From Lachnospiraceae bacterium UBA4631 (GTDB lineage: Bacteria; Bacillota; Clostridia; Lachnospirales; Lachnospiraceae), in assembly GCA_002406015.1 (NCBI GenBank), contig DHMX01000023.1, positions 259,316 through 323,315 of the forward strand: 64,000 nucleotides of DNA, read 5' to 3'. The position numbers and the translations under genes are program-made. This document shows positions 8,167 through 16,090 of this stretch, piece after piece (positions within the stretch are counted from its first letter, which is position 1; every line of letters starts with the position of its first letter). The notes below the pieces were generated by a model. That model saw only the letters and a program-made list of their open reading frames with translations. It made no database searches and was not told the DNA's origin.

Positions 8167-9153
8167 ATGGAAAAGAAAATAGCGTTACTAATTGATGCGG
8201 AAAATACCAGTGTAAAGTATCTGGACAGTATATTTATGGAGCTTCGAAATTACGGAACCGTTACCTACAAGCGTATGTATGGGGATTTTACCTCTAAGAC
8301 CTTAAGTGAATGGAATCATCGGGCATTGTCTTACGCTGTAGTTCCGATTCAGCAGCCGCGGTATTCAACGGCAAAGAACGCAGCCGACATTATGCTGGTA
8401 ATTGATGCAATGGATATTATGTATGCGAAAAATGTGGACATTTTCTGTATCGTATCATCAGACAGTGATTTTACCCGGCTTGTGAACCGCCTTTGTGACG
8501 GTGGCATGGAAGTAATCGGTATGGGAAAGAGTGATGCGTCTAAGACACTGAAAGCGGCATGTACCATTTTTAAGAATCTGGAAATTATCTACGGAGATTC
8601 CGACGATATAGCAGAGGTTGAACACAAAAATGCCAACGGAACCGCCCATAAAGCAGCCGATATTGAAAAGAACATTGTACCGCTGTCTGAGATTAAAAAG
8701 AGTATGATTGAAATTGTGCGGGAAAATGAAAATCAGGGAAATCGTACAGGACTGGGAGGTTTAAAGAGCAGTATTCAACGTCTGTATAAAGATTTTGATG
8801 AACGAAATTATGGTTATAGTTCCATGACGAAGCTGGTAAGTAATTTGAATGATTTCGTTGTGACACAGGAGCGAAGCACCGTCTATGTATCATTAAACAG
8901 TGCAGAGGTAAACGAAAAGACAGTCGAGGGCTTCATTCGCGAAACGGTACGGAAGGGTTCCATGGATTTAGGACGTTTAGGACAGAAGATACATACAGAA
9001 TTTCCGGATTTCGATGTAAAGAGCTATGGCTATTCGCAGCTTGGAACCTTTGTGCAGAGTATTGACGGAATGGTGGTAGAACAAAACAAGGCAGGAACCG
9101 GTAAATGTGCCAGATTAGAAGGCGAAAAGGGGTTCGTAAAAGGAAAAAGTTGA
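8167..9153 (+). CDS. NYN domain protein with two OST-HTH/LOTUS domains
   Basis: 328-aa protein of the LabA/DUF88 type. The N-terminal NYN (PIN-like) nuclease fold has acidic metal-binding positions in 'LLIDAENTS' (residues 7-15), 'AADIMLVIDAMDI' (about 76-88) and 'IVSSDSDFTRL' (94-104). Two winged OST-HTH/LOTUS modules follow, roughly residues 170-235 and 245-315, each ending with the 'YGYSxxxxLVxxLxxF' pattern. Such proteins are predicted RNA-binding or RNA-processing factors. The start ATG at 8167 follows GGGAGG. The gene is monocistronic, with a promoter-like sequence for the next gene overlapping its stop codon. Confidence 0.88.
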   Translation: MEKKIALLIDAENTSVKYLDSIFMELRNYGTVTYKRMYGDFTSKTLSEWNHRALSYAVVPIQQPRYSTAKNAADIMLVIDAMDIMYAKNVDIFCIVSSDSDFTRLVNRLCDGGMEVIGMGKSDASKTLKAACTIFKNLEIIYGDSDDIAEVEHKNANGTAHKAADIEKNIVPLSEIKKSMIEIVRENENQGNRTGLGGLKSSIQRLYKDFDERNYGYSSMTKLVSNLNDFVVTQERSTVYVSLNSAEVNEKTVEGFIRETVRKGSMDLGRLGQKIHTEFPDFDVKSYGYSQLGTFVQSIDGMVVEQNKAGTGKCARLEGEKGFVKGKS

Positions 9154-9189
9154 CGTAGCACAATCAAACGTAGTATTATAGTATATAAT
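9150..9189 (+). promoter_or_regulatory. Putative promoter of the Rrf2 regulator gene
   Basis: TTGACG (9150-9155, overlapping the stop of the NYN gene) is followed by TATTAT (9174-9179, 18-base spacer). A second AT box, TATAAT, lies at 9184-9189. The region AGTATTATAGTATATAAT is partly palindromic and could be the autoregulatory site. Confidence 0.4.
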
Positions 9190-9271
9190 TCCAAGTGACA
9201 AAGTAGGAATAAAATTAAATGCAGAAACGAAAATAATGAAATATAAACGGAAATAGAAGGAGTAAATGAAC

Positions 9272-9706
9272 ATGAAGATTTCTACAAAGGGAAGATATGC
9301 ACTACGATTAATGATTGACATAGCAATGCATGAAGGAGCAGACCCGGTTCGCATTAAGGATATTTCTAAGCGGCAGGAAGTATCGGAAAAGTATTTAGAG
9401 CAAATAATAGCGGTATTAAATAAAGCCGGTTATGTAAAGAGTATTCGGGGACCGAAGGGCGGCTATCTTCTGGCAAAGAAACCGAAGGACTATACCGCCG
9501 GTATGATACTGCGGTTAACAGAGGGCAGTATGGCACCGGTCAGTTGTCTGGAATTTGAAGAAAATGACTGCCCGAGACAGGAGCAGTGTGCCACACTGGA
9601 ATTATGGAAGCGGCTGGATACAGCGATAAAGGATGTAGTAGATTCCGTTACGCTGGAGGACTTAGTAGAGTGGCAAAAGGGAAAGGCTGACTTCTATTCA
9701 ATTTAA
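9272..9706 (+). CDS. Rrf2 family transcriptional regulator
   Basis: 144-aa winged-helix regulator of the IscR/CymR/NsrR family. It begins with the family signature MKISTKGRYALRLMIDIA. I chose ATG 9272 rather than ATG 9266 because AGAAGGAG ends at 9262, leaving 9 bases; the first ATG is only 3 bases away. The recognition helix region 'SEKYLEQIIAVLNKAGYVKS' and the wing 'GPKGGYLLAK' are clear. Three cysteines in 'CLEFEENDCPRQEQC' could hold a 2Fe-2S cluster as in IscR, although the first spacing is seven rather than five residues. Typical targets are iron-sulfur cluster or cysteine metabolism genes, none of which is adjacent here. Confidence 0.92.
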   Translation: MKISTKGRYALRLMIDIAMHEGADPVRIKDISKRQEVSEKYLEQIIAVLNKAGYVKSIRGPKGGYLLAKKPKDYTAGMILRLTEGSMAPVSCLEFEENDCPRQEQCATLELWKRLDTAIKDVVDSVTLEDLVEWQKGKADFYSI

Positions 9707-9766
9707 TACATACCATTTCTGCCTCCTGCATACACTGTAAAAACAAGCATTCAGAGGTTTGTATCA

Positions 9767-10024
9767 GTGAGAGATTATATAGAGCAGAGGGCACTGGAAA
9801 TCGGAGAATACATCGTCAAAGAAGGTGCAACCGTTCGGCAGACAGCGAAGAAATTTGGAGTCAGTAAGTCTACGGTACATAAAGACATTACAGAACGTTT
9901 AATCCAGATTAATCCCCCATTGGCAGCAAGGGCGAGAGTTGTCTTGGATGTCAACAAATCTGAGCGGCACATCCGAGGTGGAATGGCAACCAAAGAGAAA
10001 TATCTGCATCAGCACATGATTTGA
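9767..10024 (+). CDS. spoIIID: Sporulation transcriptional regulator SpoIIID
   Basis: 85-aa DNA-binding protein of the mother-cell sporulation cascade, where SpoIIID switches genes on and off between sigma-E and sigma-K. The helix-turn-helix 'TVRQTAKKFGVSKSTVHKD' and the basic C-terminal extension 'SERHIRGGMATKEKYLHQ' are hallmarks of the family. The start is GTG at 9767; the upstream sequence 'cagaggtttgtatca' is a modest ribosome site. The presence of this gene supports a spore-forming Clostridia host. Confidence 0.95.
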   Translation: MRDYIEQRALEIGEYIVKEGATVRQTAKKFGVSKSTVHKDITERLIQINPPLAARARVVLDVNKSERHIRGGMATKEKYLHQHMI

Positions 10025-10037
10025 AATCAAATGAAAC

Positions 10038-10133
10038 CGGAAACCGTCAGTTCAAGGTCATTATCGGACTTTTGAACTGGCGGTTTCTGTTTATCGTATA
10101 CTACAAGCTGTTGATTCTACAGCAGAACAGTTA
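10038..10133. repeat. Hairpin repeat, copy 1 (downstream of spoIIID)
   Basis: About 96 bases, matching 10862-10958 at over 80% identity with a 1-base indel. It contains an inverted repeat (aaaccgtcagttcaa / ttgaactggcggttt) and then a conserved tail with 'ctacaagctgttg' and 'tctacagcagaacagtta'. It probably acts as the spoIIID terminator, although it lacks a long T run. Copy 2 lies directly after the next gene. Confidence 0.8.
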
Positions 10134-10207
10134 TTGCATTATAGATTTGTATGATTTTACATTATATGATACACTTGATGAAATGAGTGTATTAAGGGGG
10201 CATAGAA

Positions 10208-10861
10208 ATGGGGATACAAAATGATTTTGATTGCGAAGACAATCCGAATTTAACCGAAAAAGAAGAACCTAAAAAAAGAAAAATCAGTTTATTTACTATA
10301 ATATTCCTTTTCTTAGTGGTTGCATTGTTTTTCTGGGCAATTTGGAATGCATTTTTAAGTTCTTTTGTTCCCAGACATAGAACCTTATTCGGAAGCTATG
10401 ATAATTTCCGGAACAAGGCAGAAAACTCAGGATTGTCTTTGGAATTGCCGAAGACGGCATCCGATACAGAATATTATTGGGGTATTCATTGGTTTATTGA
10501 AGAGGCCGGATATGGAACAGCGTTATCGGATGAAGATTATGAAAGCGTGAAATTGGAGACCATAAAGAGTTATCAGGAAACGTATGAAGGAACTGCAGGA
10601 GTAACATTATATGTATATTCCGAGTCCGATGAAAAAGAGTGGGTTCAGGAAGAATGGTTAGAAAAATACAATATTGAAGAAACGGAAGAACTTTTAGGGA
10701 AGGATGAAGCAATAGAAGATTACTATGTTTTGGCATTTAGATATACGGATAGTGACCGCATTACCTATACTAACTGTATGCTTTGTAATGATTCTTCAAA
10801 AAGAATTATAGAAATAAGCTGTATAGACCGAAATGCAAGCGTAAGAAATGATAAACCCTAA
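10208..10861 (+). CDS. Hypothetical single-pass membrane protein
   Basis: 217-aa protein of unknown function. A charged N-terminal segment (residues 1-27) is followed by a hydrophobic helix 'LFTIIFLFLVVALFFWAIW' (about 29-47), then an acidic, probably extracytoplasmic domain of about 165 residues with 'WVQEEWLEKYNIEETEELLG'. Two cysteines in 'TNCMLC' near the C-terminus are close enough to form a disulfide. The start ATG at 10208 is preceded by AAGGGGG. The gene lies exactly between two copies of a 96-base hairpin repeat, and its stop codon overlaps the start of copy 2, suggesting that gene and terminator were gained or duplicated together. Confidence 0.65.
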   Translation: MGIQNDFDCEDNPNLTEKEEPKKRKISLFTIIFLFLVVALFFWAIWNAFLSSFVPRHRTLFGSYDNFRNKAENSGLSLELPKTASDTEYYWGIHWFIEEAGYGTALSDEDYESVKLETIKSYQETYEGTAGVTLYVYSESDEKEWVQEEWLEKYNIEETEELLGKDEAIEDYYVLAFRYTDSDRITYTNCMLCNDSSKRIIEISCIDRNASVRNDKP

Positions 10862-10958
10862 CGGAAACCGCCGGTTCAAAGACCCTTATCAGACCTTTGA
10901 ACCGGCGGTTTCTGTTTATCGCTTACTACAAGCTGTTGCTTCTACAGCAGAACAGTTA
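10862..10958. repeat. Hairpin repeat, copy 2
   Basis: Perfect stem AAACCGCCGGTTCAAAG with CTTTGAACCGGCGGTTT, then the same tail as copy 1 at 10038-10133. The stem here is more complete than in copy 1. Confidence 0.8.
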
Positions 10959-11045
10959 AAAGAATCTTGATGTTTGATAAATAAGTGGGTAAAATATTAT
11001 TAGTATTATGGGTATTAATAATGTGTTTGTATATGAGGTGAAATC

Positions 11046-12422
11046 TTGAATTTAGGAATAGAAACTGAAACACTGGAATTTAAAAAGTCTACAGGTGAGC
11101 TTAAAGAAGCAATGCATTCTATTTGTGCGATTTTAAATAAACATCAACATGGAGAATTATATTTTGGAGTAAAACCGGATGGTACGCCAATTGGACAAAT
11201 TGTAACGGAAGAATCTTTGCGAGAAGTTAGCCAAAAGATTAAAAATTTTATAGAACCTAAAATCTATCCCGCTATTAATAAGGTAGTTATTGATGGAAAA
11301 GAGTGTATTCATGTTAAATTTGAGGGAAATCAAGTCCCATATTTTGCATATGGTGTAGCTAGAATACGAGTTGCAGATGAAGATTTGGTGATGTCACCGG
11401 AACAGATTACCGATTTGTTGTTAAGGAGTGGAAAAGAAGGTAATCGTTGGGAAAGTCTGGTTTCGAATAAATCAATTGAAGATGTTGATGAGGAACTATT
11501 AAGGAAATATACAACTCATGCTCATGAAGTAGGAAGAATTGCAATTTCTTATACTGATAAAAAGACAGTTTTAAACCAATTGGAGTTAGTGGAAGGGGAT
11601 GCTTTGTTAAATGCCGGAAAGGCATTGTTTAGCGACGATATTGTACAAGATGTTCAGATGGCAATATTTGCAACAAATGAACGATTGACATTTAATGATA
11701 TACAACGTCATCATGGACCTGTATTGAAACTTGTGGATATAGCAGAAAATTATATTAGGAGTAATATTCATTGGAGAGTAGAATTTACAGGAGAGTTGCA
11801 ACGCACAGAAATACCAGAAATTCCGATAGATGCAATTCGAGAGGCTTTGTTAAATTCATTCTGTCATAAGGATTATGCTTCAGGGCAGAGTAACGAAGTG
11901 GCAATTTATAAGGACCGCGTGGAAATCTATAATCCGGGGGCTTTTCCCGAAGGCTATAATCCACAAGATTTTATAGATAAGGCAGAAAGACCAATTCGTA
12001 GAAATCCTAGGATTGCAAGAATTTTATATTATTCCAAAGATATAGAAAGCTTTGGCACAGGATTAAAGCGTATTGCTGATGCGTGTGATACAGCCGGGGT
12101 CAGGTATGAATTTAAAAAATTAAAATCTGGTTTTGTAGTCTGTTTCTATCGAATGCCAGATAGTAGTATCAGTGAAGAAAAAGCAGAAAAAAGTACGGGA
12201 AAAGTACGGGAAAAGTACGGGAAAAGTACGGGAAATCTGAATGCTTCCCAGAAAAAAATTATTGATTTCTTACAAGAAAATGCTCACATAACAAACAAGG
12301 ATGTTCAGACATTGTTAGGAGTAAAAGAATCCAGAGCATTAAAGATTTTGAGGAGCTTAGTGGAAATTGGTATTTTAGAGAAATGTGGTAAGTCAAGGAG
12401 CAGTTTTTATGTTTTGAAGTAA
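11046..12422 (+). CDS. AlbA_2/Schlafen-like ATP-binding transcriptional regulator
   Basis: 458-aa protein of the COG2865 type. It has an N-terminal AlbA_2 domain ('ETLEFKKSTGELKEAMHSIC', residues 6-130), a GHKL-like ATPase region in the C-terminal half ('AIREALLNSFCHKDYASG', 'ERPIRRNPRIARIL', 'SFGTGLKRI'), a low-complexity linker, and a winged helix at about 400-458 ('ASQKKIIDFLQENAHITNKD'). The start is TTG at 11046, spaced correctly from GAGGTG. The linker is encoded by four 11-bp repeats (12191-12234); since 11 is not a multiple of three, any change in copy number would shift the frame and remove the winged helix. Such proteins are common in accessory DNA; their regulatory targets are unknown. 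Confidence 0.88.
   Translation: MNLGIETETLEFKKSTGELKEAMHSICAILNKHQHGELYFGVKPDGTPIGQIVTEESLREVSQKIKNFIEPKIYPAINKVVIDGKECIHVKFEGNQVPYFAYGVARIRVADEDLVMSPEQITDLLLRSGKEGNRWESLVSNKSIEDVDEELLRKYTTHAHEVGRIAISYTDKKTVLNQLELVEGDALLNAGKALFSDDIVQDVQMAIFATNERLTFNDIQRHHGPVLKLVDIAENYIRSNIHWRVEFTGELQRTEIPEIPIDAIREALLNSFCHKDYASGQSNEVAIYKDRVEIYNPGAFPEGYNPQDFIDKAERPIRRNPRIARILYYSKDIESFGTGLKRIADACDTAGVRYEFKKLKSGFVVCFYRMPDSSISEEKAEKSTGKVREKYGKSTGNLNASQKKIIDFLQENAHITNKDVQTLLGVKESRALKILRSLVEIGILEKCGKSRSSFYVLK
12191..12234. repeat. 11-bp tandem repeat, four perfect copies, inside a coding region
   Basis: Unit aagtacgggaa repeated at 12191, 12202, 12213 and 12224. It encodes the linker STGKVREKYGKSTGN between the ATPase-like domain and the C-terminal winged helix of the AlbA_2 protein. 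The current copy number keeps the frame open. Confidence 0.95.
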
Positions 12423-13012
12423 GAATAGTAACTACATGTATTTCATACACCTTCACACAAAACTATGAAAAATACAGGATGAATTTTACAAACCTGCTAT
12501 ATACTGCGGGGCATAAAACATAGCACCAGAATATAAATGCTATGTAGAACAGGGAGAACGATATGACGTTACTGGATCAGATATATCAAGGCGATGGGGA
12601 ACGTGTACGGACAATTACATTATAATAGGAATCGTGTTGGTGATAGAAGCCATTGTTATATCAAGCTATGTGATACCGAATCCATCGGGAGGATTGGGTA
12701 TCAACTATACACTTACGGATAGCGGTTGGACAGTATTGATATGGAAAATCGGTATAGTTATCTTCATTGCTGTAGCCGCGATAGTGATTATGAAACAGCA
12801 AAAAATGTTGAAAGAGGCGATATATGCCAGATTATTTGAATCTGCTACATCGTCTTTTTTTGTGTGACCTGCAGTGGCAGACAATTGAAGTTTGCAAAAG
12901 TATCCTTGCTATTTGTTGATTACGTTATTCCTGCTATATGGGATAATATATATGCCTGATAAGTTGTATTCCTGCTTTATATTGAAAGGTGAGAATATAA
13001 AGGAGGTTTCAT
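12423..13012. other. 590-base gap with a possible frameshifted small gene
   Basis: Contains the candidate broken membrane protein gene (12563-12867) and a hairpin (acatagca/tgctatgt, about 12520-12546). A second short frame from 12822 (31 codons) overlaps the end of that candidate. No recognisable family. Confidence 0.45.
12563..12867 (+). pseudogene. Possible frameshifted small membrane protein gene
   Basis: ATG 12563, preceded by AGGGAG, begins MTLLDQIYQGDG and hits a stop at 12623. A frame one base away is open from at least 12592 to 12867 and encodes 'TDNYIIIGIVLVIEAIVISS' and a second hydrophobic segment 'VLIWKIGIVIFIAVAAIVIM'. A single indel near 12600 would join them into a protein of about 100 aa with two membrane helices. 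No family recognised. Confidence 0.35.
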
Positions 13013-13627
13013 ATGAAGAAATACGGATATGTACGCGTGTCATCGAAAGATCAGAATTTAAATCGACAGTTGGATGCATTATATGAGGTGGGAGTAGAAT
13101 CAAAAAATGTATATATTGATAAGCTGTCGGGGAAAGACTTTAACCGACCGAACTATAAGAGACTGGTATCCAGACTTCAGGAAGGTGATATTGTTGTAAT
13201 CATGAGTATAGACAGATTAGGGAGAAACTATGATGAGATTCTGGAACAGTGGAGGCTGTTGACAAAAGAACGACGAGTCAATATAGAGGTAGTTGATATG
13301 CCACTATTAAATACGAATTATGAGCGGGAGGGATTGACAAGTGTTTTTATTTCCGATTTGGTTTTACAGATATTAGCATATGTTGCGGAAACGGAACGCT
13401 CATTTATAAGGCAGAGACAGGCGGAAGGAATAGCAGCAGCTAAGGCTAGGGGAGTGAAGTTCGGGGTACAAAGACGGCAAATGCCGGAGGAGTTTGAAAA
13501 ATATTTTCGACTATGGAAGGATAAAAAGATTACTGTTCGGAAAGCGGCAGAAAAATTAGGAATTGGTTATTCTACATTTTACAGGCGATGTAGGGAATTG
13601 CAAGAAAGTGATGAGAAAGTGTTGTGA
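13013..13627 (+). CDS. Small serine recombinase (resolvase/invertase family)
   Basis: 204-aa site-specific recombinase. The N-terminal catalytic domain has the active-site serine in 'YVRVSSKDQNLNRQ' (Ser10) and the arginine pair in 'IDRLGRNYDEI' (about residues 68-78); the E-helix follows ('AYVAETERSFIRQRQAEGI'). A C-terminal Hin-like helix-turn-helix reads 'ITVRKAAEKLGIGYSTFYRR'. Length fits the short resolvase/invertase class, not large integrases. The start ATG at 13013 is preceded by AAAGGAGG. Just after the gene, imperfect inverted repeats (13627-13660 and 13707-13735) enclose a terminator, a plausible recombination site for this enzyme (inference). Confidence 0.93.
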   Translation: MKKYGYVRVSSKDQNLNRQLDALYEVGVESKNVYIDKLSGKDFNRPNYKRLVSRLQEGDIVVIMSIDRLGRNYDEILEQWRLLTKERRVNIEVVDMPLLNTNYEREGLTSVFISDLVLQILAYVAETERSFIRQRQAEGIAAAKARGVKFGVQRRQMPEEFEKYFRLWKDKKITVRKAAEKLGIGYSTFYRRCRELQESDEKVL

Positions 13628-13735
13628 AAAGTAGACAATGTGAAACATCTAATATGTTATGAAACAAGCTCGTAAATCAAATGATTTATAGAGCTTTTTT
13701 TATTATATAACATGTGTTTCGAAAAGTCTACTTTT
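13627..13735. repeat. Inverted repeats flanking a terminator
   Basis: Outer arms aaaagtagac (13627-13636) and gtctactttt (13726-13735) are perfect inverses. Inner blocks gaaaca (13642) and atgttat (13654-13660) pair with tgtttc (13715) and ataacat (13707-13713). The arms have unequal spacers, so this is not one simple hairpin. It lies directly downstream of the serine recombinase gene. Confidence 0.6.
13667..13700 (+). terminator. Rho-independent terminator after the recombinase gene
   Basis: Stem AGCTC.TAAATC / GATTTA..GAGCT followed by a run of T residues (13695-13701). It sits inside the inverted repeats at 13627-13735. Confidence 0.8.
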
Positions 13736-13851
13736 GGAAAATTACAATTTCAGATAGCTTGGGGTTGTCTGTGAAAGATGGATAAAGGAGGGAAAAGAGA
13801 AAAAGGAGTATCCATTGTAAATCAATAGAGAAATAAGGGAGGAACAAAGAG

Positions 13852-14388
13852 ATGAAAACAGAAATATGGAGTCGCAAGTATGTGGATGATGATTTGATGC
13901 GGATAGGTGCAACGAATTTTATGAATAACCTATATGAGTTTTTGGGCATATATCAGAAATACTTAATGGATGATGCTGCCGGGAGAGAGTTTGAAAAGTA
14001 CTATAGGGATTATCGCAATATAACAGAATATCATTTCGTTAATAAGGGTGTTCAGTTTGTAAGAGGTCTGCTAAAGAATAAGGAAATCGAGGTTTCAAAT
14101 AGAAATATTAAAAGGCTGGGGCGAACCTATAAGGGCTTTCCGGTTGTATTGACCATGTATGCAGATGAAGTGATAACAAGTATTCTGGAATATATAGATG
14201 ATAATGAGATGTTGAAAGCGGTATATCTGCATCAAGTGGTTTGGAGTAATAATTCAGAGCAGAACTTGACTTTTCAATATAAGTTGTTAAGAAGGACTGT
14301 GCGAGGAAGTGAACCGGGGGCTCCGTGTGCAAGGTTAATGGATAATATTAATGCTGTAAAATGGGAGGAGAAAAATGTATTTTTATAA
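13852..14388 (+). CDS. Hypothetical protein, first gene of the acyl island
   Basis: 178-aa soluble protein of unknown function, no recognisable motif. It is rich in aromatic and charged residues ('EKYYRDYRNITEYHFVNKG') and mostly helical by appearance, with no signal peptide or membrane helix. ATG 13852 follows GGGAGG ('aagggaggaacaaagag'). Its end overlaps the start of the next gene by 14 bases, so the two are probably co-translated, and that one overlaps the acyltransferase gene by 4 bases. This ties the unknown protein to a membrane lipid or acyl-transfer process by context only. AT-rich codon use suggests acquired DNA. Confidence 0.7.
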   Translation: MKTEIWSRKYVDDDLMRIGATNFMNNLYEFLGIYQKYLMDDAAGREFEKYYRDYRNITEYHFVNKGVQFVRGLLKNKEIEVSNRNIKRLGRTYKGFPVVLTMYADEVITSILEYIDDNEMLKAVYLHQVVWSNNSEQNLTFQYKLLRRTVRGSEPGAPCARLMDNINAVKWEEKNVFL

Positions 14389-15079
14389 GATGTCAAATTC
14401 GAATATCTTAGCTGATTCATGCATTAAGAAGTATTTGAAAAAGGCAAATGACAATATAGAACAAATGAAGGAGAATTTTGCCAATGCGGTATTTAGTGCA
14501 ATGGCAAGTGTTCTTATTGGAATAGAGATGTGGGATCGACTTGATAATTTCAATATAATCTTAAGGGTTCTCATTGTTCTTGTAGCATTACTGGTGTCAT
14601 ATTTTATTATTACAGTGGCTGTGATAAAACTGACGGCTGTAATTGAGTGGATGTGTAGAATTAAAGGGGAAAAAAAAGACAACGAAACGGCAGATGATAT
14701 AAAAGAACGATTTAATACGGAGATTATGACAGAAGCAGTTATGGGAATCAGCTTGTCCCAGCAAATTATAAATCAGCCGCAAACACCATACAAACAGAAT
14801 TTGAATCAGATATACATATACCAATGCCTATATTACTTTAATAGAATGATGGATGATACGCAAATAGAAATGAATAGGTGTGATAGAGAATTTTTTATAG
14901 AAGAGGTTGGTCAGGGAAGATTTAGTTCTATGTGCGAGGCGGTGCTAAATCAACTGGGAGAGCTGAAAAAGGCAGTAGAAAAGCAATCGTTTAATAATAA
15001 AACAGATATAAATAAAATGCTTGATGATATTATTACTGATTTAGAAAGCTGGGAAGATAATGGAAGTAAGAGCAAATGA
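14375..15079 (+). CDS. Hypothetical membrane protein
   Basis: 234-aa protein of unknown family. Hydrophobic segments occur at about residues 37-52 ('FANAVFSAMASVLIGIEMW') and, more clearly, 61-88 ('IILRVLIVLVALLVSYFIIT'), forming a hairpin or a single anchor. The C-terminal 130 residues are polar and likely coiled coil near the end ('MCEAVLNQLGELKKAVEKQ'). ATG 14375 follows GGGAGGAG and overlaps the upstream gene by 14 bases; its stop overlaps the acyltransferase start (ATGA). Probably a membrane partner of the neighbouring acyltransferase (inference from coupling only). Confidence 0.7.
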   Translation: MYFYKMSNSNILADSCIKKYLKKANDNIEQMKENFANAVFSAMASVLIGIEMWDRLDNFNIILRVLIVLVALLVSYFIITVAVIKLTAVIEWMCRIKGEKKDNETADDIKERFNTEIMTEAVMGISLSQQIINQPQTPYKQNLNQIYIYQCLYYFNRMMDDTQIEMNRCDREFFIEEVGQGRFSSMCEAVLNQLGELKKAVEKQSFNNKTDINKMLDDIITDLESWEDNGSKSK

Positions 15080-16047
15080 GTGTACGAAGTGAGAGCATGG
15101 ATGAGAATAACGAAACAGTTATTTTGCAACCGTTAAAGAGTGTCGAGAGTTATTCTGCATCTAAAAAACAACAGTATTATACAAATATACATGAAGTGTG
15201 TACAAACCGTAAACTTAAAAGACAGACAACACCTTTGATTGTAAATACTATTTCGAGGATTGTACCTATACTGCATAGGTTTGATTTTGAAATAAGGGGA
15301 AGTGAAAACCTACCCAAAGATGATGTTGCAGTTTTTATTTGCAATCATTCTAATTCCCATGATGGCTTTCTGGTTCAGGAACTCTTTGCACGATTGAAAA
15401 GACCGGTTACTTCATTAGTAGCATGGGATGGGTTAAATATCTTTACGAGATATATTATAAGGCTTACGAATGCCACATTTATAAAAAGGGATGATAAAAA
15501 GTCTAAAGAAAGCGGTATTTTAGATTTCTGCACGAAGATTTTAGACGGAAAGAATGGCTTTGTATTTGGGGAAGGTACATGGAATCTTCACCCGATATTA
15601 CCGATGCAAAGGCTTAGAGCTGGTGCAACCGAGGTTGCCTTAATTACAGAAAAGGTAATCGTTCCAACAATCTTTGAATATGTGGAAGTAACAGGTGAGT
15701 GTAAAAAAGAAAACGAACTATACAGTAAATGTATAATCGTTTTTGGCGAGCCGGTTAAAGTTAGTGCTTCAGAGAGTATATTTGAACAAACCCATGTTAT
15801 TCAGCAGAAAATGGAGGAAATGCGTAAAGCTATATGGCAGGAAATCGGAGTAAACAGGAATTCCATCCAAGACATCAATCAGAAGGTGTATTTGAATCAT
15901 GTGTATTTGAAAAAGTTTAAAGCTATAGGTTATACCTTTGATTCTGAATATGAAAGCCGGTATTTGTTTTATAAGGGTGGGAAGAATGAAAATGAGTATT
16001 ACATAAACGGACAGGGAGAGTTTGTGCCGGGAAATACGAAGAAGTAA
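15076..16047 (+). CDS. PlsC-like lysophospholipid/glycerol acyltransferase
   Basis: 323-aa acyltransferase of the LPLAT family, which moves acyl chains from acyl-ACP, acyl-phosphate or acyl-CoA to a lipid or small-molecule acceptor at the membrane. The catalytic HX4D motif is in 'ICNHSNSHDGF' (about residues 92-102). The substrate-binding block is the variant 'FGEGTWNLHPILP' (about 160-172), replacing the usual FPEGTRS. A third block, 'KVIVPTIFEYVEV', matches motif IV. The C-terminal 90 residues are an extension without clear family. The start overlaps the stop of the upstream membrane protein gene, so translation is coupled. A second acyltransferase with a related EGxWN block lies at 22630. 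The acceptor is unknown. Confidence 0.85.
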   Translation: MSVRSESMDENNETVILQPLKSVESYSASKKQQYYTNIHEVCTNRKLKRQTTPLIVNTISRIVPILHRFDFEIRGSENLPKDDVAVFICNHSNSHDGFLVQELFARLKRPVTSLVAWDGLNIFTRYIIRLTNATFIKRDDKKSKESGILDFCTKILDGKNGFVFGEGTWNLHPILPMQRLRAGATEVALITEKVIVPTIFEYVEVTGECKKENELYSKCIIVFGEPVKVSASESIFEQTHVIQQKMEEMRKAIWQEIGVNRNSIQDINQKVYLNHVYLKKFKAIGYTFDSEYESRYLFYKGGKNENEYYINGQGEFVPGNTKK

Positions 16048-16090
16048 GGTTGTTTCAATATGAAAATTATAAATAAAAGATGAAAGGAAA

